Below are positions 44,045 through 54,310 of a DNA stretch of 64,000 bases, one piece after another. The DNA comes from Candidatus Phyllobacterium onerii (GTDB taxonomy: Bacteria > Pseudomonadota > Alphaproteobacteria > Rhizobiales > Rhizobiaceae). The notes beneath the pieces are model-generated. The model saw only the letters and a program-made list of their open reading frames with translations. It did not search any database and was not told where the DNA came from. The DNA lies in contig NZ_JAQMHX010000001.1 in the NCBI RefSeq assembly GCF_028331445.1, positions 992,001 to 1,056,000 on the forward strand, in the 5' to 3' direction. The translations under genes and the position numbers were made by a program. Numbering within the stretch: the first letter of the stretch is position 1; the number at the start of each line of letters is the position of its first letter.

Positions 44045-45213
44045 TGTCCGTCCGCCGTCTCGCAGAAGATAACGTCCAACCAGCAGCGTTCGCGTTTAAT
44101 CGCGAAAACAGCGCTTGGGCAAAGCTTGCAATCAAGAAATATCCAAAAGGCCGTGAACAGTCGGCAGTCATTCCGCTGTTGATGCGCGCGCAGGAACAGG
44201 ACGGCTGGGTTACCAAGGCGGCGATTGAACATGTCGCGACCATGCTCGATATGCCCCTGATCCGTGTCCTCGAAGTTGCGACGTTCTATACGCAGTTCCA
44301 GTTGAAGCCAGTGGGCACCCGCGCGCATATCCAGGTATGTGGCACGACGCCCTGCATGTTGCGTGGCTCGGAAGATCTTAAAAAGGTCTGCCAGCACAAG
44401 ATCCATCATGACCAGTTTCAGCTGAACGAATCCGGCACCCTGTCCTGGGAAGAGGTCGAATGCCTCGGCGCCTGCGTCAACGCCCCGATGATTATGGTAT
44501 TCAAGGATACTTACGAGGATCTGACGCCCGAACGGCTCGAGGAAATCATCGATGCGTTCGATGCCGGGAAGGGCGATTCCATACCAGTCGGGCCGCAAAT
44601 CAAGCGTATTTTCTCTGCACCGCAGACTGGCCTGACTTCGCTTAATGGCGATGAAAAACCCAAGCGTGCGAAAGCTGCCAATTCGGACAAGGCAAGTGTG
44701 CCGCCGTCAAATGCTGGTAAACCTGTTACGCATGATGAAGTAACCAATGCCGCGATCAAATCACCTTCCAAGGTAAAGACGACCAAGGCAGCGGAAGAGG
44801 CGACTTCAAAGCCAGCTGCTGCTGCAGCACCTGTCGCGCGGACAATCAAGAATCCCCCATTGGCTGAAGGCTCACTGGGTGAAAAGCCTGCAGTGCAGAC
44901 GATCAAGGCTCCGGTGAAGCTGGTTTCGCTGGAAGACAAGGATCGTCCTGCCGGTATCGAAAAACCTGCGCTAGTCGATGATCTCAAGATGATCTCCGGC
45001 GTCGGTCCGAAGTTCGAAATCCTCTTGCACGAGCTTGGCATCTATACGTTCGCGCAGGTTGCGGCGTGGAAGAAAGCCGAGCGCGACTGGGTCGACAGCT
45101 ATATGAAGTTCGGCGGCCGCATCGAGCGAGACGATTGGGTCAAGCAAGCCAAGGCCTTGGCCAAGGGCGGCGAAGCCGAGTACATCAAGGTTTTCGGCAA
45201 GAAGCCGAGATAA
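44044..45213 (+). CDS. nuoE: NADH-quinone oxidoreductase subunit E with long C-terminal extension
   Basis: A 389-residue protein. The first 200 residues are the thioredoxin-like 24-kDa subunit carrying the [2Fe-2S] cluster N1a, with cysteines in QVCGTTPCMLRG and ECLGACVNAP. The usual family length is 160-220. The extension has a low-complexity Ala/Lys/Pro linker (about 205-310) and then a compact C-terminal module (312-389) beginning DDLKMISGVGPKFEILLHEL, which resembles the helix-hairpin-helix of DUF4332-like proteins. The same module ends the protein encoded at 46590. A role in assembly or anchoring of the NADH module is possible but unproven. Confidence 0.96.
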   Translation: MSVRRLAEDNVQPAAFAFNRENSAWAKLAIKKYPKGREQSAVIPLLMRAQEQDGWVTKAAIEHVATMLDMPLIRVLEVATFYTQFQLKPVGTRAHIQVCGTTPCMLRGSEDLKKVCQHKIHHDQFQLNESGTLSWEEVECLGACVNAPMIMVFKDTYEDLTPERLEEIIDAFDAGKGDSIPVGPQIKRIFSAPQTGLTSLNGDEKPKRAKAANSDKASVPPSNAGKPVTHDEVTNAAIKSPSKVKTTKAAEEATSKPAAAAAPVARTIKNPPLAEGSLGEKPAVQTIKAPVKLVSLEDKDRPAGIEKPALVDDLKMISGVGPKFEILLHELGIYTFAQVAAWKKAERDWVDSYMKFGGRIERDDWVKQAKALAKGGEAEYIKVFGKKPR

Positions 45214-45277
45214 ATGGATTGGTGGATGCAGATTTCGCATCCGCAAGAATGGACGAAGAGAGTAGGACCGGTGCGAA

Positions 45278-46579
45278 ATGCTTGCTGATAAGGACCGCAT
45301 CTTCAATAATATTTACGGTATTCACGACAAGTCGTTGAAGGGCGTGATGTCGCGCGGCCACTGGGATGGCACTGCGGGCATTATTGCCAAAGGCCGTGAC
45401 TGGATCATCAACGAGATGAAGGCCTCGGGCCTGCGCGGGCGCGGTGGCGCCGGCTTTCCGACCGGTCTGAAATGGTCGTTCATGCCGAAGGAAAGCGACG
45501 GCCGTCCGCACTATCTCGTCATCAATGCCGACGAATCCGAGCCAGGCACCTGTAAAGACCGCGATATTATGCGGCACGATCCTCATACGCTGATCGAAGG
45601 CTGCCTTATTGCCGGTTTCGCCATGGGCGCAAACACTTGTTATATTTACGTCCGCGGCGAATATATCCGCGAGCGTGAAGCGCTGCAGATCGCTATCGAC
45701 GAATGCTACGATGCGGGTCTTATTGGTAAGAACAACAAGAATGGCTGGGACTACGATATTTTCGTCCATCATGGCGCTGGCGCTTATATTTGCGGCGAGG
45801 AAACAGCGCTGCTCGAAAGCCTGGAAGGCAAGAAGGGTCAGCCTCGCCTGAAGCCTCCTTTCCCGGCCAATATGGGTCTTTATGGCTGCCCGACCACAGT
45901 AAACAATGTCGAGTCCATTGCTGTGGCGCCGACGATCCTGCGTCGCGGTGCAGCATGGTTCTCCAGCATTGGTCGTCCGAACAATGTCGGTACCAAGCTG
46001 TTCATGGTGTCCGGACACGTCAACAATCCCTGCACAGTGGAAGAAGCCATGGGCATTCCCTTCCGTGAGCTGATCGAGAAGCATGCGGGCGGCATTCGAG
46101 GCGGCTGGGACAATCTGCTGGCCGTTATTCCAGGCGGTGCATCCTGCCCCGTGGTAACGGCGGCAGATATCATGGACTGCCCGATGGATTTCGACGGACT
46201 GCGCAACGTCAAATCGTCGTTCGGTACAGCCGCTGTCATCGTCATGGATAAATCGACCGATATTGTCCGCGCGATTGCGCGCCTGTCCTACTTCTTCAAG
46301 CATGAAAGCTGTGGCCAGTGCACGCCATGCCGTGAAGGGACTGGCTGGATGTGGCGCGTGATGGAACGCATGGTTACGGGCAATGCTCAGAAACGTGAAA
46401 TCGACATGCTGCTTGATGTTACAAAGCAGATCGAAGGTCACACGATCTGCGCTCTTGGTGATGCTGCTGCATGGCCCATCCAAGGTCTCATCCGTAATTT
46501 CCGTCCGGAGATCGAACGCCGAATCGATGAATTTTCACGCAACGCTGCCGCGAGCCCAGTGCTTGTCGCTGCGGAATAG
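45278..46579 (+). CDS. nuoF: NADH-quinone oxidoreductase subunit F
   Basis: A 433-residue flavoprotein that binds NADH and FMN and carries cluster N3. It shows [13 protein letters not shown] (NADH loop), the [18 protein letters not shown] region, [17 protein letters not shown] for FMN, and the 4Fe-4S ligands [12 protein letters not shown] plus the later cysteine in [13 protein letters not shown]. It begins 64 bp after nuoE and is followed after 10 bp by an additional gene not found in the E. coli operon. Confidence 0.98.
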   Translation: MLADKDRIFNNIYGIHDKSLKGVMSRGHWDGTAGIIAKGRDWIINEMKASGLRGRGGAGFPTGLKWSFMPKESDGRPHYLVINADESEPGTCKDRDIMRHDPHTLIEGCLIAGFAMGANTCYIYVRGEYIREREALQIAIDECYDAGLIGKNNKNGWDYDIFVHHGAGAYICGEETALLESLEGKKGQPRLKPPFPANMGLYGCPTTVNNVESIAVAPTILRRGAAWFSSIGRPNNVGTKLFMVSGHVNNPCTVEEAMGIPFRELIEKHAGGIRGGWDNLLAVIPGGASCPVVTAADIMDCPMDFDGLRNVKSSFGTAAVIVMDKSTDIVRAIARLSYFFKHESCGQCTPCREGTGWMWRVMERMVTGNAQKREIDMLLDVTKQIEGHTICALGDAAAWPIQGLIRNFRPEIERRIDEFSRNAAASPVLVAAE

Positions 46580-46589
46580 GTGAAGGACG

Positions 46590-47210
46590 ATGTCAGATAC
46601 CGGAACAACCAAGAACTCCAGCGCCGATTGGGCGGCTCTGATGCCAAAGCATGTGCTGCCCGCCGCGAATTTGCTGACACCACAGCTTGGAGCAGCGGCA
46701 GCGGCTTCTGCGCTTGGCTTTGGTGTCGCCAGCCAGATATGGGGATTCTGGGCCGGTGCAATGGCAAGTGCATTCGATATGAATACAAGGTTGAACTCTG
46801 CGACCAACCACTCGCGTGTAGCCGAGCCGCAACCTTCGCCTGATATCGATGTGCTGAAGACGATCATCCGCAAGAAAGCTGCGACAATTAAGGAAAAGGC
46901 GCCCGTTTCAATTGGAAAAATGCCTGCAAATAAAATGAACCCCTTGATCGCAACCAATCCATTGGCTCATGCCGTTGCGACTGCATCAGAGATCGCAGCA
47001 GATGACCTAAAGCGCATTTCCGGCATAGGTCCCAAGCTTGAACAGGTTCTGAATGGCATGGGTATTCGGACTTATGCTCAAATAGCCGCATGGACGGTCG
47101 ATGACTTAGCCAAGGTTGATGATCAGCTCAAACTTGGCGGGCGAATTTCTCGTGACGACTGGGTGGGACAGGCAAATGGTCTAGTGATGTCGAACGGAGC
47201 AGGTGAGTGA
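46590..47210 (+). CDS. Complex I operon-encoded protein with NuoE-tail-like module
   Basis: A 206-residue protein of unknown function inserted between nuoF and nuoG. The N-terminal third has a hydrophobic, alanine-rich stretch (LGAAAAASALGFGVASQIWG, about residues 33-52) that could be membrane-associated. A variable basic linker follows, and residues 138-206 form the module DDLKRISGIGPKLEQVLNGM. By eye about 35 of 61 positions are identical to the NuoE tail. I recall similar genes at this site in other Rhizobiales. The next gene starts on its stop codon (TGATG). It may be an accessory or assembly protein of complex I. Confidence 0.75.
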   Translation: MSDTGTTKNSSADWAALMPKHVLPAANLLTPQLGAAAAASALGFGVASQIWGFWAGAMASAFDMNTRLNSATNHSRVAEPQPSPDIDVLKTIIRKKAATIKEKAPVSIGKMPANKMNPLIATNPLAHAVATASEIAADDLKRISGIGPKLEQVLNGMGIRTYAQIAAWTVDDLAKVDDQLKLGGRISRDDWVGQANGLVMSNGAGE

Positions 47211-47521
47211 TGGAGATGCATGCGACACGTGACGTACTTGATGTGCGCGACGCAAGCGTTGCCAATTCCAAATTTGATGACGTGAATTTGTCGAATACCC
47301 GTTTTCACAACGTCAATCTGTCCGCTGCCGTGATTGAAAAGGTGAATTTGAGCAATTCAAAGATTGAGGATGTCAATCTTTCCAATGTGTTGTTCAGAAA
47401 TGTTAACATGAGCAATGTGAAGATTGAGAGCGCCTTGCTCGCAGGAATGATCATCGATGGCGTTTCTGTGAAAGACCTGTTTGAAGCTTACGAATCGGCC
47501 AACCGTGCCGGAGAAGAATAA
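47210..47521 (+). CDS. Pentapeptide-repeat protein within the nuo operon
   Basis: A 103-residue protein whose residues 20-84 form about 13 consecutive five-residue repeats. VNLSN, VNLSA or VNMSN units alternate with units centred on F or I (SKFDD, TRFHN, KIEDV). This would build a short right-handed quadrilateral beta-helix. A short acidic helix ([14 protein letters not shown]) ends it. The start could be the GTG at 47207, the ATG at 47210 (TGATG overlap with the previous stop; chosen) or the ATG at 47216. Its stop overlaps nuoG (TAATG). Translational coupling on both sides argues that it works with complex I; function unknown. Confidence 0.8.
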   Translation: MEMHATRDVLDVRDASVANSKFDDVNLSNTRFHNVNLSAAVIEKVNLSNSKIEDVNLSNVLFRNVNMSNVKIESALLAGMIIDGVSVKDLFEAYESANRAGEE

Positions 47522-49602
47522 TGGCGAAGATCAAAGTCGACGGTAAAGAAATCGAGGTACCGGATCACTACACGCTTCTGCAGGCTGCAGAAACGGCGGG
47601 TTCAGAGGTGCCTCGGTTCTGTTTTCATGAGCGCTTGTCGATCGCTGGCAATTGCCGCATGTGCTTGATTGAAGTGAAGGGCGGGCCGCCCAAGCCGGCT
47701 GCATCCTGCGCGATGGGCGTGCGCGACCTGCGCCCTGGTCCCAATGGTGAGACACCGGAAATTTTCACCAATACACCCATGGTCAAGAAGGCCCGCGAGG
47801 GCGTGATGGAATTCCTGCTCATCAATCATCCGCTTGATTGCCCGATCTGCGATCAGGGCGGCGAATGTGATCTGCAGGATCAGGCAATGGCCTTCGGCGT
47901 CGATTCATCGCGCTACAAGGAAAACAAGCGCGCCGTTGAAGACAAGTACATCGGTCCGCTCGTCAAGACGATCATGACACGCTGCATTCATTGCACGCGC
48001 TGCGTTCGCTTTACGACGGAGGTCGCGGGTATTTCCGAGCTTGGTCTGATCGGGCGCGGCGAGGACGCCGAGATCACCACTTACCTCGAGCATGCAATGA
48101 CATCGGAGCTGCAGGGCAATGTGATCGACCTCTGCCCGGTTGGAGCACTGACCTCGAAGCCCTATGCCTTCCAGGCGCGTCCATGGGAATTGAACAAGAC
48201 CGAGTCCATCGATGTGATGGATGCGGTCGGCTCGGCTATCCGGGTCGATACGCGGGGCCGTGAAGTGATGCGCATCCTGCCGCGCGTCAATGAGCAGGTA
48301 AACGAGGAATGGATTTCCGACAAGACTCGTTTCATCTGGGATGGTCTGCGTACCCAGCGCCTTGACCGACCCTATGTCCGCAAGGACGGCCGTCTTGTTG
48401 CTGCAAGTTGGCCGGAAGCCTTTGAGGCTATCAAAGTCGCCGTCGCCAAGACGAAGGGCGGCAAGATCGGCGCTATTGCCGGCGATCTGGCAACCGTCGA
48501 GGAAATGTACGCTCTAAAGCTGCTGACGCAATCGCTTGGATCCGAGAATATTGATGCGCGGCAGGATGGTTCTATCCTCGATACTGCCAATGGGCGCGCG
48601 TCCTATATATTCAACCCGGCAATCGATGGTATCGAACTTGCTGACGCGATCCTGATTATCGGCTCCAATCCACGTTTCGAAGCTTCATTGCTCAATGCTC
48701 GCATCCGCAAACATTGGCGGGCCGCTGGAACGCCAATTGCCGTGATCGGAGAGCAAGCAGATCTCCGCTACAAATACGAGTATCTCGGAAGCGGTGCCGA
48801 GACCCTGGTAGATCTCGCCAACGGTTCTCTGAAGTTCCTGTCTGTGCTGAAGAAAGCCCAGAACCCAATGGTGATCATAGGGCAGGGCGCTCTATCCCGT
48901 GCAGACGGCGCGTCCGTGCTCGGTCTTGCGGCCAAGATTGCCGCCGACACCGGCGCGCTCAGCGCCGAATGGAACGGCTTTGGTGTCATTCATACGGCTG
49001 CTAGCCGGGTTGGTGCGCTCGACATCGGGTTTGTGCCGGGGACAAACGGCAAGACAGTCGCGGAGATGAAGGGTGCGCTTGACGTGCTGTTCCTTCTCGG
49101 CGCCGACGAACTGAACTGGGATAAGAAAAGCAAAGCCTTCACAGTTTATGTCGGAACTCATGGCGATCAGGGCGCACATAACGCCGACGTAATCCTGCCC
49201 GGTGCGGCATATACCGAGAAGTCTGGTACGTACGTCAACACGGAAGGTCGCGTGCAGATGACCAGTCGCGCTGGGTTTGCTCCGGGTAACGCCAAGGAAG
49301 ATTGGGCGATCCTGCGGGCGTTGTCGGATGTGCTCGGCAAGAAATTGCCGTTCGACTCGCTGGCAGCCTTGCGTTCCGTCCTCTACGCGGAGTATCCGCA
49401 TCTTGCCATGATCGATCACATCGAGGCCGGCAATCCTGCAGATGTCAAGAAGCTGGCAAATGCATCTGGTTCCGTTGAGAAAACTGCCTTTGTATCGCCG
49501 GTGAAGGATTTCTACTTGACCAATCCGATAGCACGAGCATCAGCCGTCATGGCCGAATGTTCCGCGCTTGCCAAGAGTGGCTTCAAGCAGGCGGCCGAGT
49601 AG
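47521..49602 (+). CDS. nuoG: NADH-quinone oxidoreductase subunit G
   Basis: A 693-residue 75-kDa-type subunit that carries three to four iron-sulfur clusters. The N-terminal ferredoxin domain has [10 protein letters not shown], the His/Cys cluster lies in [18 protein letters not shown], and [16 protein letters not shown] supplies 4Fe-4S ligands. The C-terminal half is a molybdopterin-oxidoreductase-like domain without cofactor ligands, as usual for this subunit. It begins on the stop of the pentapeptide gene, and nuoH follows after 18 bp. Confidence 0.98.
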   Translation: MAKIKVDGKEIEVPDHYTLLQAAETAGSEVPRFCFHERLSIAGNCRMCLIEVKGGPPKPAASCAMGVRDLRPGPNGETPEIFTNTPMVKKAREGVMEFLLINHPLDCPICDQGGECDLQDQAMAFGVDSSRYKENKRAVEDKYIGPLVKTIMTRCIHCTRCVRFTTEVAGISELGLIGRGEDAEITTYLEHAMTSELQGNVIDLCPVGALTSKPYAFQARPWELNKTESIDVMDAVGSAIRVDTRGREVMRILPRVNEQVNEEWISDKTRFIWDGLRTQRLDRPYVRKDGRLVAASWPEAFEAIKVAVAKTKGGKIGAIAGDLATVEEMYALKLLTQSLGSENIDARQDGSILDTANGRASYIFNPAIDGIELADAILIIGSNPRFEASLLNARIRKHWRAAGTPIAVIGEQADLRYKYEYLGSGAETLVDLANGSLKFLSVLKKAQNPMVIIGQGALSRADGASVLGLAAKIAADTGALSAEWNGFGVIHTAASRVGALDIGFVPGTNGKTVAEMKGALDVLFLLGADELNWDKKSKAFTVYVGTHGDQGAHNADVILPGAAYTEKSGTYVNTEGRVQMTSRAGFAPGNAKEDWAILRALSDVLGKKLPFDSLAALRSVLYAEYPHLAMIDHIEAGNPADVKKLANASGSVEKTAFVSPVKDFYLTNPIARASAVMAECSALAKSGFKQAAE

Positions 49603-49620
49603 GCGGAGAAGAAAACTGAC

Positions 49621-50667
49621 ATGGAAGAAATTTTCGCAACCTATATCCTGCCGCTGCTGATCATCCTCGGAAAATCACTTCTGTTGCTGGTTGTGATGCT
49701 GCTGATCATAGCCTACCTGCTCTATGCGGATCGCAAGATCTGGGCAGCAGTTCAGCTGCGTCGGGGACCAAACGTTGTTGGGCCATTCGGTCTGCTGCAG
49801 TCGTTCGCCGATCTTCTAAAGTTCGTCGTCAAGGAGCCGATCATTCCATCCGGGGCCAACAAGGGGATTTTCCTGCTGGCGCCGCTGGTTTCGTCGGTAC
49901 TTGCCATGGCAGCGTGGGCGGTCATCCCTGTGGACGAGGGCTGGGCGGTCGCCAATGTCAACGTTGGCATTCTTTATGTTCTCGCCATTTCTTCGCTCGA
50001 AGTTTACGGCGTGATCATGGCCGGTTGGGCTTCGAATTCGAAGTATCCTTTTCTCGGCGCCTTGCGCTCTGCAGCGCAGATGGTGTCTTACGAAGTTTCT
50101 ATCGGTTTCGTTATCGTCACTGTTCTGCTTTGCGTCGGTTCATTGAACCTGACAGATATCGTCAATTCACAGAGGGATGGTTTGGGCACGATTGTGGGGC
50201 TGCCAAGCTCATTTCTGGATTGGCACTGGCTCGGTCTGTTCCCGATGTTCATCATCTTCTTCATCTCGGCACTGGCAGAAACCAACCGTCCGCCCTTCGA
50301 TCTCGTTGAAGCGGAATCGGAACTGGTCGCCGGTCATATGATTGAATATTCGTCTACCGCCTTCCTGTTGTTCTTCCTTGGCGAATACGTTGCAATTACA
50401 TTGATGTGCGCGCTGATGACTATCATGTTCCTGGGCGGATGGTTGCCTCCAGTGGACGTGTGGTTCCTCAACTGGGTGCCGGGGGTAGTCTGGTTCCTCC
50501 TCAAGCTGTTCTTCTGCTTCTTCATGTTCGCCATGGTGAAGGCATTCGTTCCGCGCTATCGCTATGACCAGTTGATGCGCCTGGGTTGGAAGGTGTTCCT
50601 GCCTATCTCGCTCTTCATGGTCATCGCGACGGCGGCCTTCCTTAAAATCACGGGTCTTACGCCATGA
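49621..50667 (+). CDS. nuoH: NADH-quinone oxidoreductase subunit H
   Basis: A 348-residue membrane subunit with eight helices that links the peripheral arm to the proton pumps and forms part of the quinone channel. It contains [20 protein letters not shown], the acidic loop [20 protein letters not shown] and [20 protein letters not shown]. It overlaps nuoI by four bases (ATGA). Confidence 0.98.
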   Translation: MEEIFATYILPLLIILGKSLLLLVVMLLIIAYLLYADRKIWAAVQLRRGPNVVGPFGLLQSFADLLKFVVKEPIIPSGANKGIFLLAPLVSSVLAMAAWAVIPVDEGWAVANVNVGILYVLAISSLEVYGVIMAGWASNSKYPFLGALRSAAQMVSYEVSIGFVIVTVLLCVGSLNLTDIVNSQRDGLGTIVGLPSSFLDWHWLGLFPMFIIFFISALAETNRPPFDLVEAESELVAGHMIEYSSTAFLLFFLGEYVAITLMCALMTIMFLGGWLPPVDVWFLNWVPGVVWFLLKLFFCFFMFAMVKAFVPRYRYDQLMRLGWKVFLPISLFMVIATAAFLKITGLTP

Positions 50668-51167
50668 GTTCGAATACCGGTTCCTTGGCACAAGCTGCCA
50701 AATCCCTCCTGCTTCTGGAGTTTGTCGGGGCGTTCTTTCTGTCGATGCGGCAGTTCTTTGCTCCGAAGGCGACTTTGAATTATCCATACGAGAAGGGTCC
50801 GCTCAGCCCGCGCTTTCGCGGCGAGCATGCGTTGCGCCGTTATCCCAACGGGGAAGAACGTTGCATCGCCTGCAAGCTCTGCGAAGCGATCTGTCCGGCG
50901 CAGGCCATCACAATCGAAGCAGGCCCGCGCCGTAATGACGGTACCCGCCGTACCGTGCGCTATGACATCGACATGGTGAAATGCATTTATTGCGGTTTTT
51001 GCCAAGAGGCGTGCCCGGTTGATGCCATTGTCGAGGGACCGAACTTCGAGTTCGCCACGGAGAGCCGTGAGGAACTTTACTATGACAAGGACCGGCTGCT
51101 CGCTAACGGCGATCGCTGGGAGCGGGAACTGGCGCGCAACATCGCAATGGACGCGCCTTACCGGTAA
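50664..51167 (+). CDS. nuoI: NADH-quinone oxidoreductase subunit I
   Basis: A 167-residue 8Fe ferredoxin-like subunit with clusters N6a and N6b. Both motifs are complete: [12 protein letters not shown] and [12 protein letters not shown]. The N-terminal helix [20 protein letters not shown] is amphipathic and lies on the membrane. The gene ends a tightly packed stretch; 203 bp separate it from nuoJ. Confidence 0.98.
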   Translation: MSSNTGSLAQAAKSLLLLEFVGAFFLSMRQFFAPKATLNYPYEKGPLSPRFRGEHALRRYPNGEERCIACKLCEAICPAQAITIEAGPRRNDGTRRTVRYDIDMVKCIYCGFCQEACPVDAIVEGPNFEFATESREELYYDKDRLLANGDRWERELARNIAMDAPYR

Positions 51168-51267
51168 AAATGCGTGCGCGCTTGTGTCCTTGGGACGATA
51201 GCTTCTATCGGACCGGAACATGGGCTAAGAGGCTGCGAACGCGCGCAAATCGCGTGAATCGCATCAG

Positions 51268-51312
51268 AGCAATCTCGGGGAAGTGGGAACCGGTTTCCCG
51301 TCCGGAATTGCT
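51268..51312. repeat. Rhizobial-type intergenic palindrome between nuoI and nuoJ
   Basis: AGCAAT (51268-51273) pairs with ATTGCT (51307-51312), and inside it GGGAA pairs with TTCCC around ACCGG. The wording (GAGCAAT...AACCGGTTT...GTCCGGAATTGC) resembles a short palindrome scattered between genes in many Rhizobiales genomes. Its place inside an operon means it is transcribed as a hairpin. Confidence 0.55.
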
Positions 51313-51370
51313 GTAAGACGAAGTTAGAAATGGCAGGAAAGCCCTGCCGGAATGGAAATCGGGGGAACCC

Positions 51371-52003
51371 ATGCTGACAGGTATCGCGGCGGCGTTTTTT
51401 TATCTCTTCGCCTTCATAACCGTCGCCAGTGCGTTCATGGTGATTGCGGCACGCAATCCTGTGCACTCCGTGTTGTTCTTGATCCTCGCATTTTTCAATG
51501 CGGCAGGTTTGTTCCTTTTGACCGGCGCCGAGTTCCTGGCGATGATCCTTTTGGTCGTTTATGTTGGAGCGGTCGCGGTTCTGTTCCTCTTCGTTGTCAT
51601 GATGCTTGATGTCGATTTCGCTGAACTGAAAAGCGGCGCGCTGCAATATGCACCTATCGGCGCACTCGTCGGTCTGATCCTTGCTGCTGAACTGATTATC
51701 GTTCTGGGCGGATCGGTCTTTGCACCGAAATTGGGCACAGTGGCATTCCAGCCAACGCCTGACGTAGCGACGCGCACCAATACGGCGGCGCTCGGCGACA
51801 TTCTCTATACAGACTACGTTTACTTCTTCCAGATTGCTGGTCTCGTCCTTCTGGTTGCGATGATTGGCGCGATCGTATTGACGCTTCGTCATAAACCGAA
51901 CATCAAGCGACAGAACGTTTCAGAGCAGGTCGCACGTACGCCGGCAACGGCCATCGAGGTCAAACAAGTTGAAACAGGCAAGGGCCTGACAGAGGTGTCA
52001 TGA
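51371..52003 (+). CDS. nuoJ: NADH-quinone oxidoreductase subunit J
   Basis: A 210-residue membrane subunit with five helices. It shows [20 protein letters not shown], then [20 protein letters not shown] and [20 protein letters not shown], which includes the flexible pi-bulge helix of TM3. The C-terminal tail is soluble and variable. It follows the 203-bp gap with the palindrome, so it may have a weaker or separate translation signal; the start codon is preceded by GGGGGAA. Confidence 0.97.
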   Translation: MLTGIAAAFFYLFAFITVASAFMVIAARNPVHSVLFLILAFFNAAGLFLLTGAEFLAMILLVVYVGAVAVLFLFVVMMLDVDFAELKSGALQYAPIGALVGLILAAELIIVLGGSVFAPKLGTVAFQPTPDVATRTNTAALGDILYTDYVYFFQIAGLVLLVAMIGAIVLTLRHKPNIKRQNVSEQVARTPATAIEVKQVETGKGLTEVS

Positions 52004-52311
52004 TGGAAATCGGTATCGCACACTATCTGACTGTTTCTGCCCTGCTGTTTACGCTCGGGATCTTCGGCATCTTCCTTAACAGGAAGAACGTCATCATCAT
52101 TCTGATGTCGGTCGAATTGATCCTGCTCGCAGTCAACCTCAATTTCGTAGCGTTTTCCGCTGCTCTGGGCGATCTGGTCGGCCAGGTGTTTGCACTGTTT
52201 GTCTTGACCGTTGCCGCTGCAGAAGCAGCGATCGGTCTTGCTATTCTCGTCGTGTTCTATCGCAATCGCGGGTCGATTGCCGTGGAAGACGTCAACATGA
52301 TGAAAGGTTGA
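52003..52311 (+). CDS. nuoK: NADH-quinone oxidoreductase subunit K
   Basis: A 102-residue three-helix subunit related to MrpC, with the two conserved membrane glutamates in [20 protein letters not shown] and [15 protein letters not shown]. Two adjacent ATG codons (52000 and 52003) are possible; the second gives the family's usual start [12 protein letters not shown]. It overlaps nuoJ at the stop. Confidence 0.97.
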   Translation: MEIGIAHYLTVSALLFTLGIFGIFLNRKNVIIILMSVELILLAVNLNFVAFSAALGDLVGQVFALFVLTVAAAEAAIGLAILVVFYRNRGSIAVEDVNMMKG

Positions 52312-52318
52312 CGGGGGC

Positions 52319-54310
52319 ATGCTGTATCTGGCGATTGTCTTCCTTCCGCTTCTTGGCTTTTTGATTGCTGGCCTTTTCGGCTCATCGATCGGTGCGAAGG
52401 CGAGCGAATATGTTACGACCGGCTTGTTGATCGTATGCGCGGTCCTGTCCTGGATTGCGTTTGCGACCGTGGCACTTGGTCATGGCGAGGCGTTCAAGAT
52501 TCCAGTTGCACACTGGGTCGAGTCGGGTTCGTTAAGCTTCGACTGGGCGCTCCGTATCGATACACTGACCGTGGTAATGCTGGTTGTCGTCAACACTGTC
52601 TCGGCGCTGGTCCATACATATTCGATCGGCTACATGCACCATGATCCGGATCGGCCGCGCTTCTTCGCCTATCTTTCGCTATTCACTTTCGCCATGTTGA
52701 CGCTGGTGACCGGCGATAATCTGGTTCAGATGTTCTTCGGTTGGGAAGGTGTCGGCCTTGCTTCCTATCTTCTGATCGGCTTTTGGTTCAAGAAGCCTTC
52801 CGCAAATGCAGCGGCCATCAAAGCCTTCGTTGTCAACCGCGTCGGCGATTTCGGCTTCCTGCTCGGTATATTCTCGCTGTTTGTGCTTTTCGATACAGTT
52901 CAGTTCGACACTCTTTTTGCTTCCGCTGCGCAGTATCTTCCGGCAGAGGGTGCTGCTGAGAGTGGTCAGACTGTCCTGAACTTTCTTGGCTATGCGCTCG
53001 ACAAACAGGGCGCGATCACTATTGCCTGCCTGCTGCTCTTTATGGGTGCGATGGGTAAGTCTGCGCAGTTCCTCCTGCACACCTGGTTGCCGGACGCCAT
53101 GGAAGGCCCGACACCGGTTTCTGCGCTCATCCATGCTGCGACCATGGTCACGGCCGGCGTATTTATGGTTGCGCGCCTGTCGCCAATCTTCGAATTGTCG
53201 CATACTGCGTTGATTTTCGTGACATTCATCGGCGCAACCACAGCGTTCTTTGCTGCAACTGTTGGCCTCGTGCAGAACGATATCAAGCGCGTGATCGCTT
53301 ATTCGACCTGTTCGCAGCTCGGCTACATGTTCGTTGCCTTGGGCCTCGGTGCTTACGGTGCGGGCATTTTCCACCTGTTCACACATGCATTCTTTAAAGC
53401 GCTGCTGTTTCTTGGTGCGGGTTCCGTTATTCACGCCGTTTCGGATGAACAGGACATGCGCCATATGGGCGGACTGCGAACGTTGATCCCCAAAACCTAC
53501 TGGATGATGATCGTCGGGACTGTTGCCCTGACAGGATTGGGCATTCCAGGGACGCTTATCGGTACGGCAGGGTTCTTCTCGAAGGACATGATTATCGAAT
53601 CCGCATTCGCGTCGCACAGCCCAATGGCCAGTTACGCCTTTATCCTCCTTGTCGTAGCGGCGATCTTCACCAGCTTCTATTCATGGCGCCTGATTTTCAT
53701 GACTTTCCACGGCAAGCCACGCGCAAGCCACGACGTGATGCATCATGTGCATGAGTCGCCTTATGTCATGCTGGTTCCGCTGTTCATTCTGGCGGCTGGT
53801 GCGTTGTTCGCCGGTGTTATATTCCGCGAGTATTTCTTCGGCCATGAATATGCCGAATTCTGGAAGGGCGCGATCTTCACGGGGCCGGAAAACGAAATCC
53901 TCGAAGAGCATCATCACGTGCCGTTCCTGGTGGCGATGTCGCCCTTCCTTGCTATGGCGGTAGGGTTTATCGTTGCCTGGTACTTCTATATTCGCTCACC
54001 CGAGACACCGAGACGGCTCGCCGCACAGCATCCTGGCCTTTACCAGTTCTTGCTCAACAAGTGGTATTTTGATGAGCTCTACGACTTCCTGTTCGTACGT
54101 CCGACAAAGGCTCTCGGCCGCTTCCTGTGGAAGCAGGGCGATGGCTGGCTGATCGACGGGCATGGTCCGGACGGAATTTCCGCGCGTGTGGTTGACGTCA
54201 CCAACCGGGTCGTTCGCCTGCAGTCCGGTTACCTTTATCATTATGCGTTCGCGATGCTCATCGGGGTCGCCGCACTCGTCACGTGGATGATGCTCGGGAG
54301 CAATTTCTGA
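52319..54310 (+). CDS. nuoL: NADH-quinone oxidoreductase subunit L
   Basis: A 663-residue antiporter-like subunit and the most distal proton pump, with about 16 helices and the long lateral helix at the C-terminus. It shows [19 protein letters not shown] with the key glutamate, [20 protein letters not shown], and the Lys/His residues of [20 protein letters not shown]. The start is 7 bp after nuoK, and the stop overlaps the nuoM start (TGATG). Confidence 0.98.
   Translation: MLYLAIVFLPLLGFLIAGLFGSSIGAKASEYVTTGLLIVCAVLSWIAFATVALGHGEAFKIPVAHWVESGSLSFDWALRIDTLTVVMLVVVNTVSALVHTYSIGYMHHDPDRPRFFAYLSLFTFAMLTLVTGDNLVQMFFGWEGVGLASYLLIGFWFKKPSANAAAIKAFVVNRVGDFGFLLGIFSLFVLFDTVQFDTLFASAAQYLPAEGAAESGQTVLNFLGYALDKQGAITIACLLLFMGAMGKSAQFLLHTWLPDAMEGPTPVSALIHAATMVTAGVFMVARLSPIFELSHTALIFVTFIGATTAFFAATVGLVQNDIKRVIAYSTCSQLGYMFVALGLGAYGAGIFHLFTHAFFKALLFLGAGSVIHAVSDEQDMRHMGGLRTLIPKTYWMMIVGTVALTGLGIPGTLIGTAGFFSKDMIIESAFASHSPMASYAFILLVVAAIFTSFYSWRLIFMTFHGKPRASHDVMHHVHESPYVMLVPLFILAAGALFAGVIFREYFFGHEYAEFWKGAIFTGPENEILEEHHHVPFLVAMSPFLAMAVGFIVAWYFYIRSPETPRRLAAQHPGLYQFLLNKWYFDELYDFLFVRPTKALGRFLWKQGDGWLIDGHGPDGISARVVDVTNRVVRLQSGYLYHYAFAMLIGVAALVTWMMLGSNF

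Noticed and set aside
45185-46483. A 432-codon minus-strand open frame
   Set aside because: It is the antisense shadow of nuoF, with no ribosome-binding site or recognisable protein pattern.
47207-47521. Regular repeats that at first looked like a CRISPR-like array
   Set aside because: The periodicity is 15 and 30 bp in one reading frame and encodes pentapeptide repeats; no conserved repeat with unique spacers exists. No CRISPR array was seen anywhere in the window.
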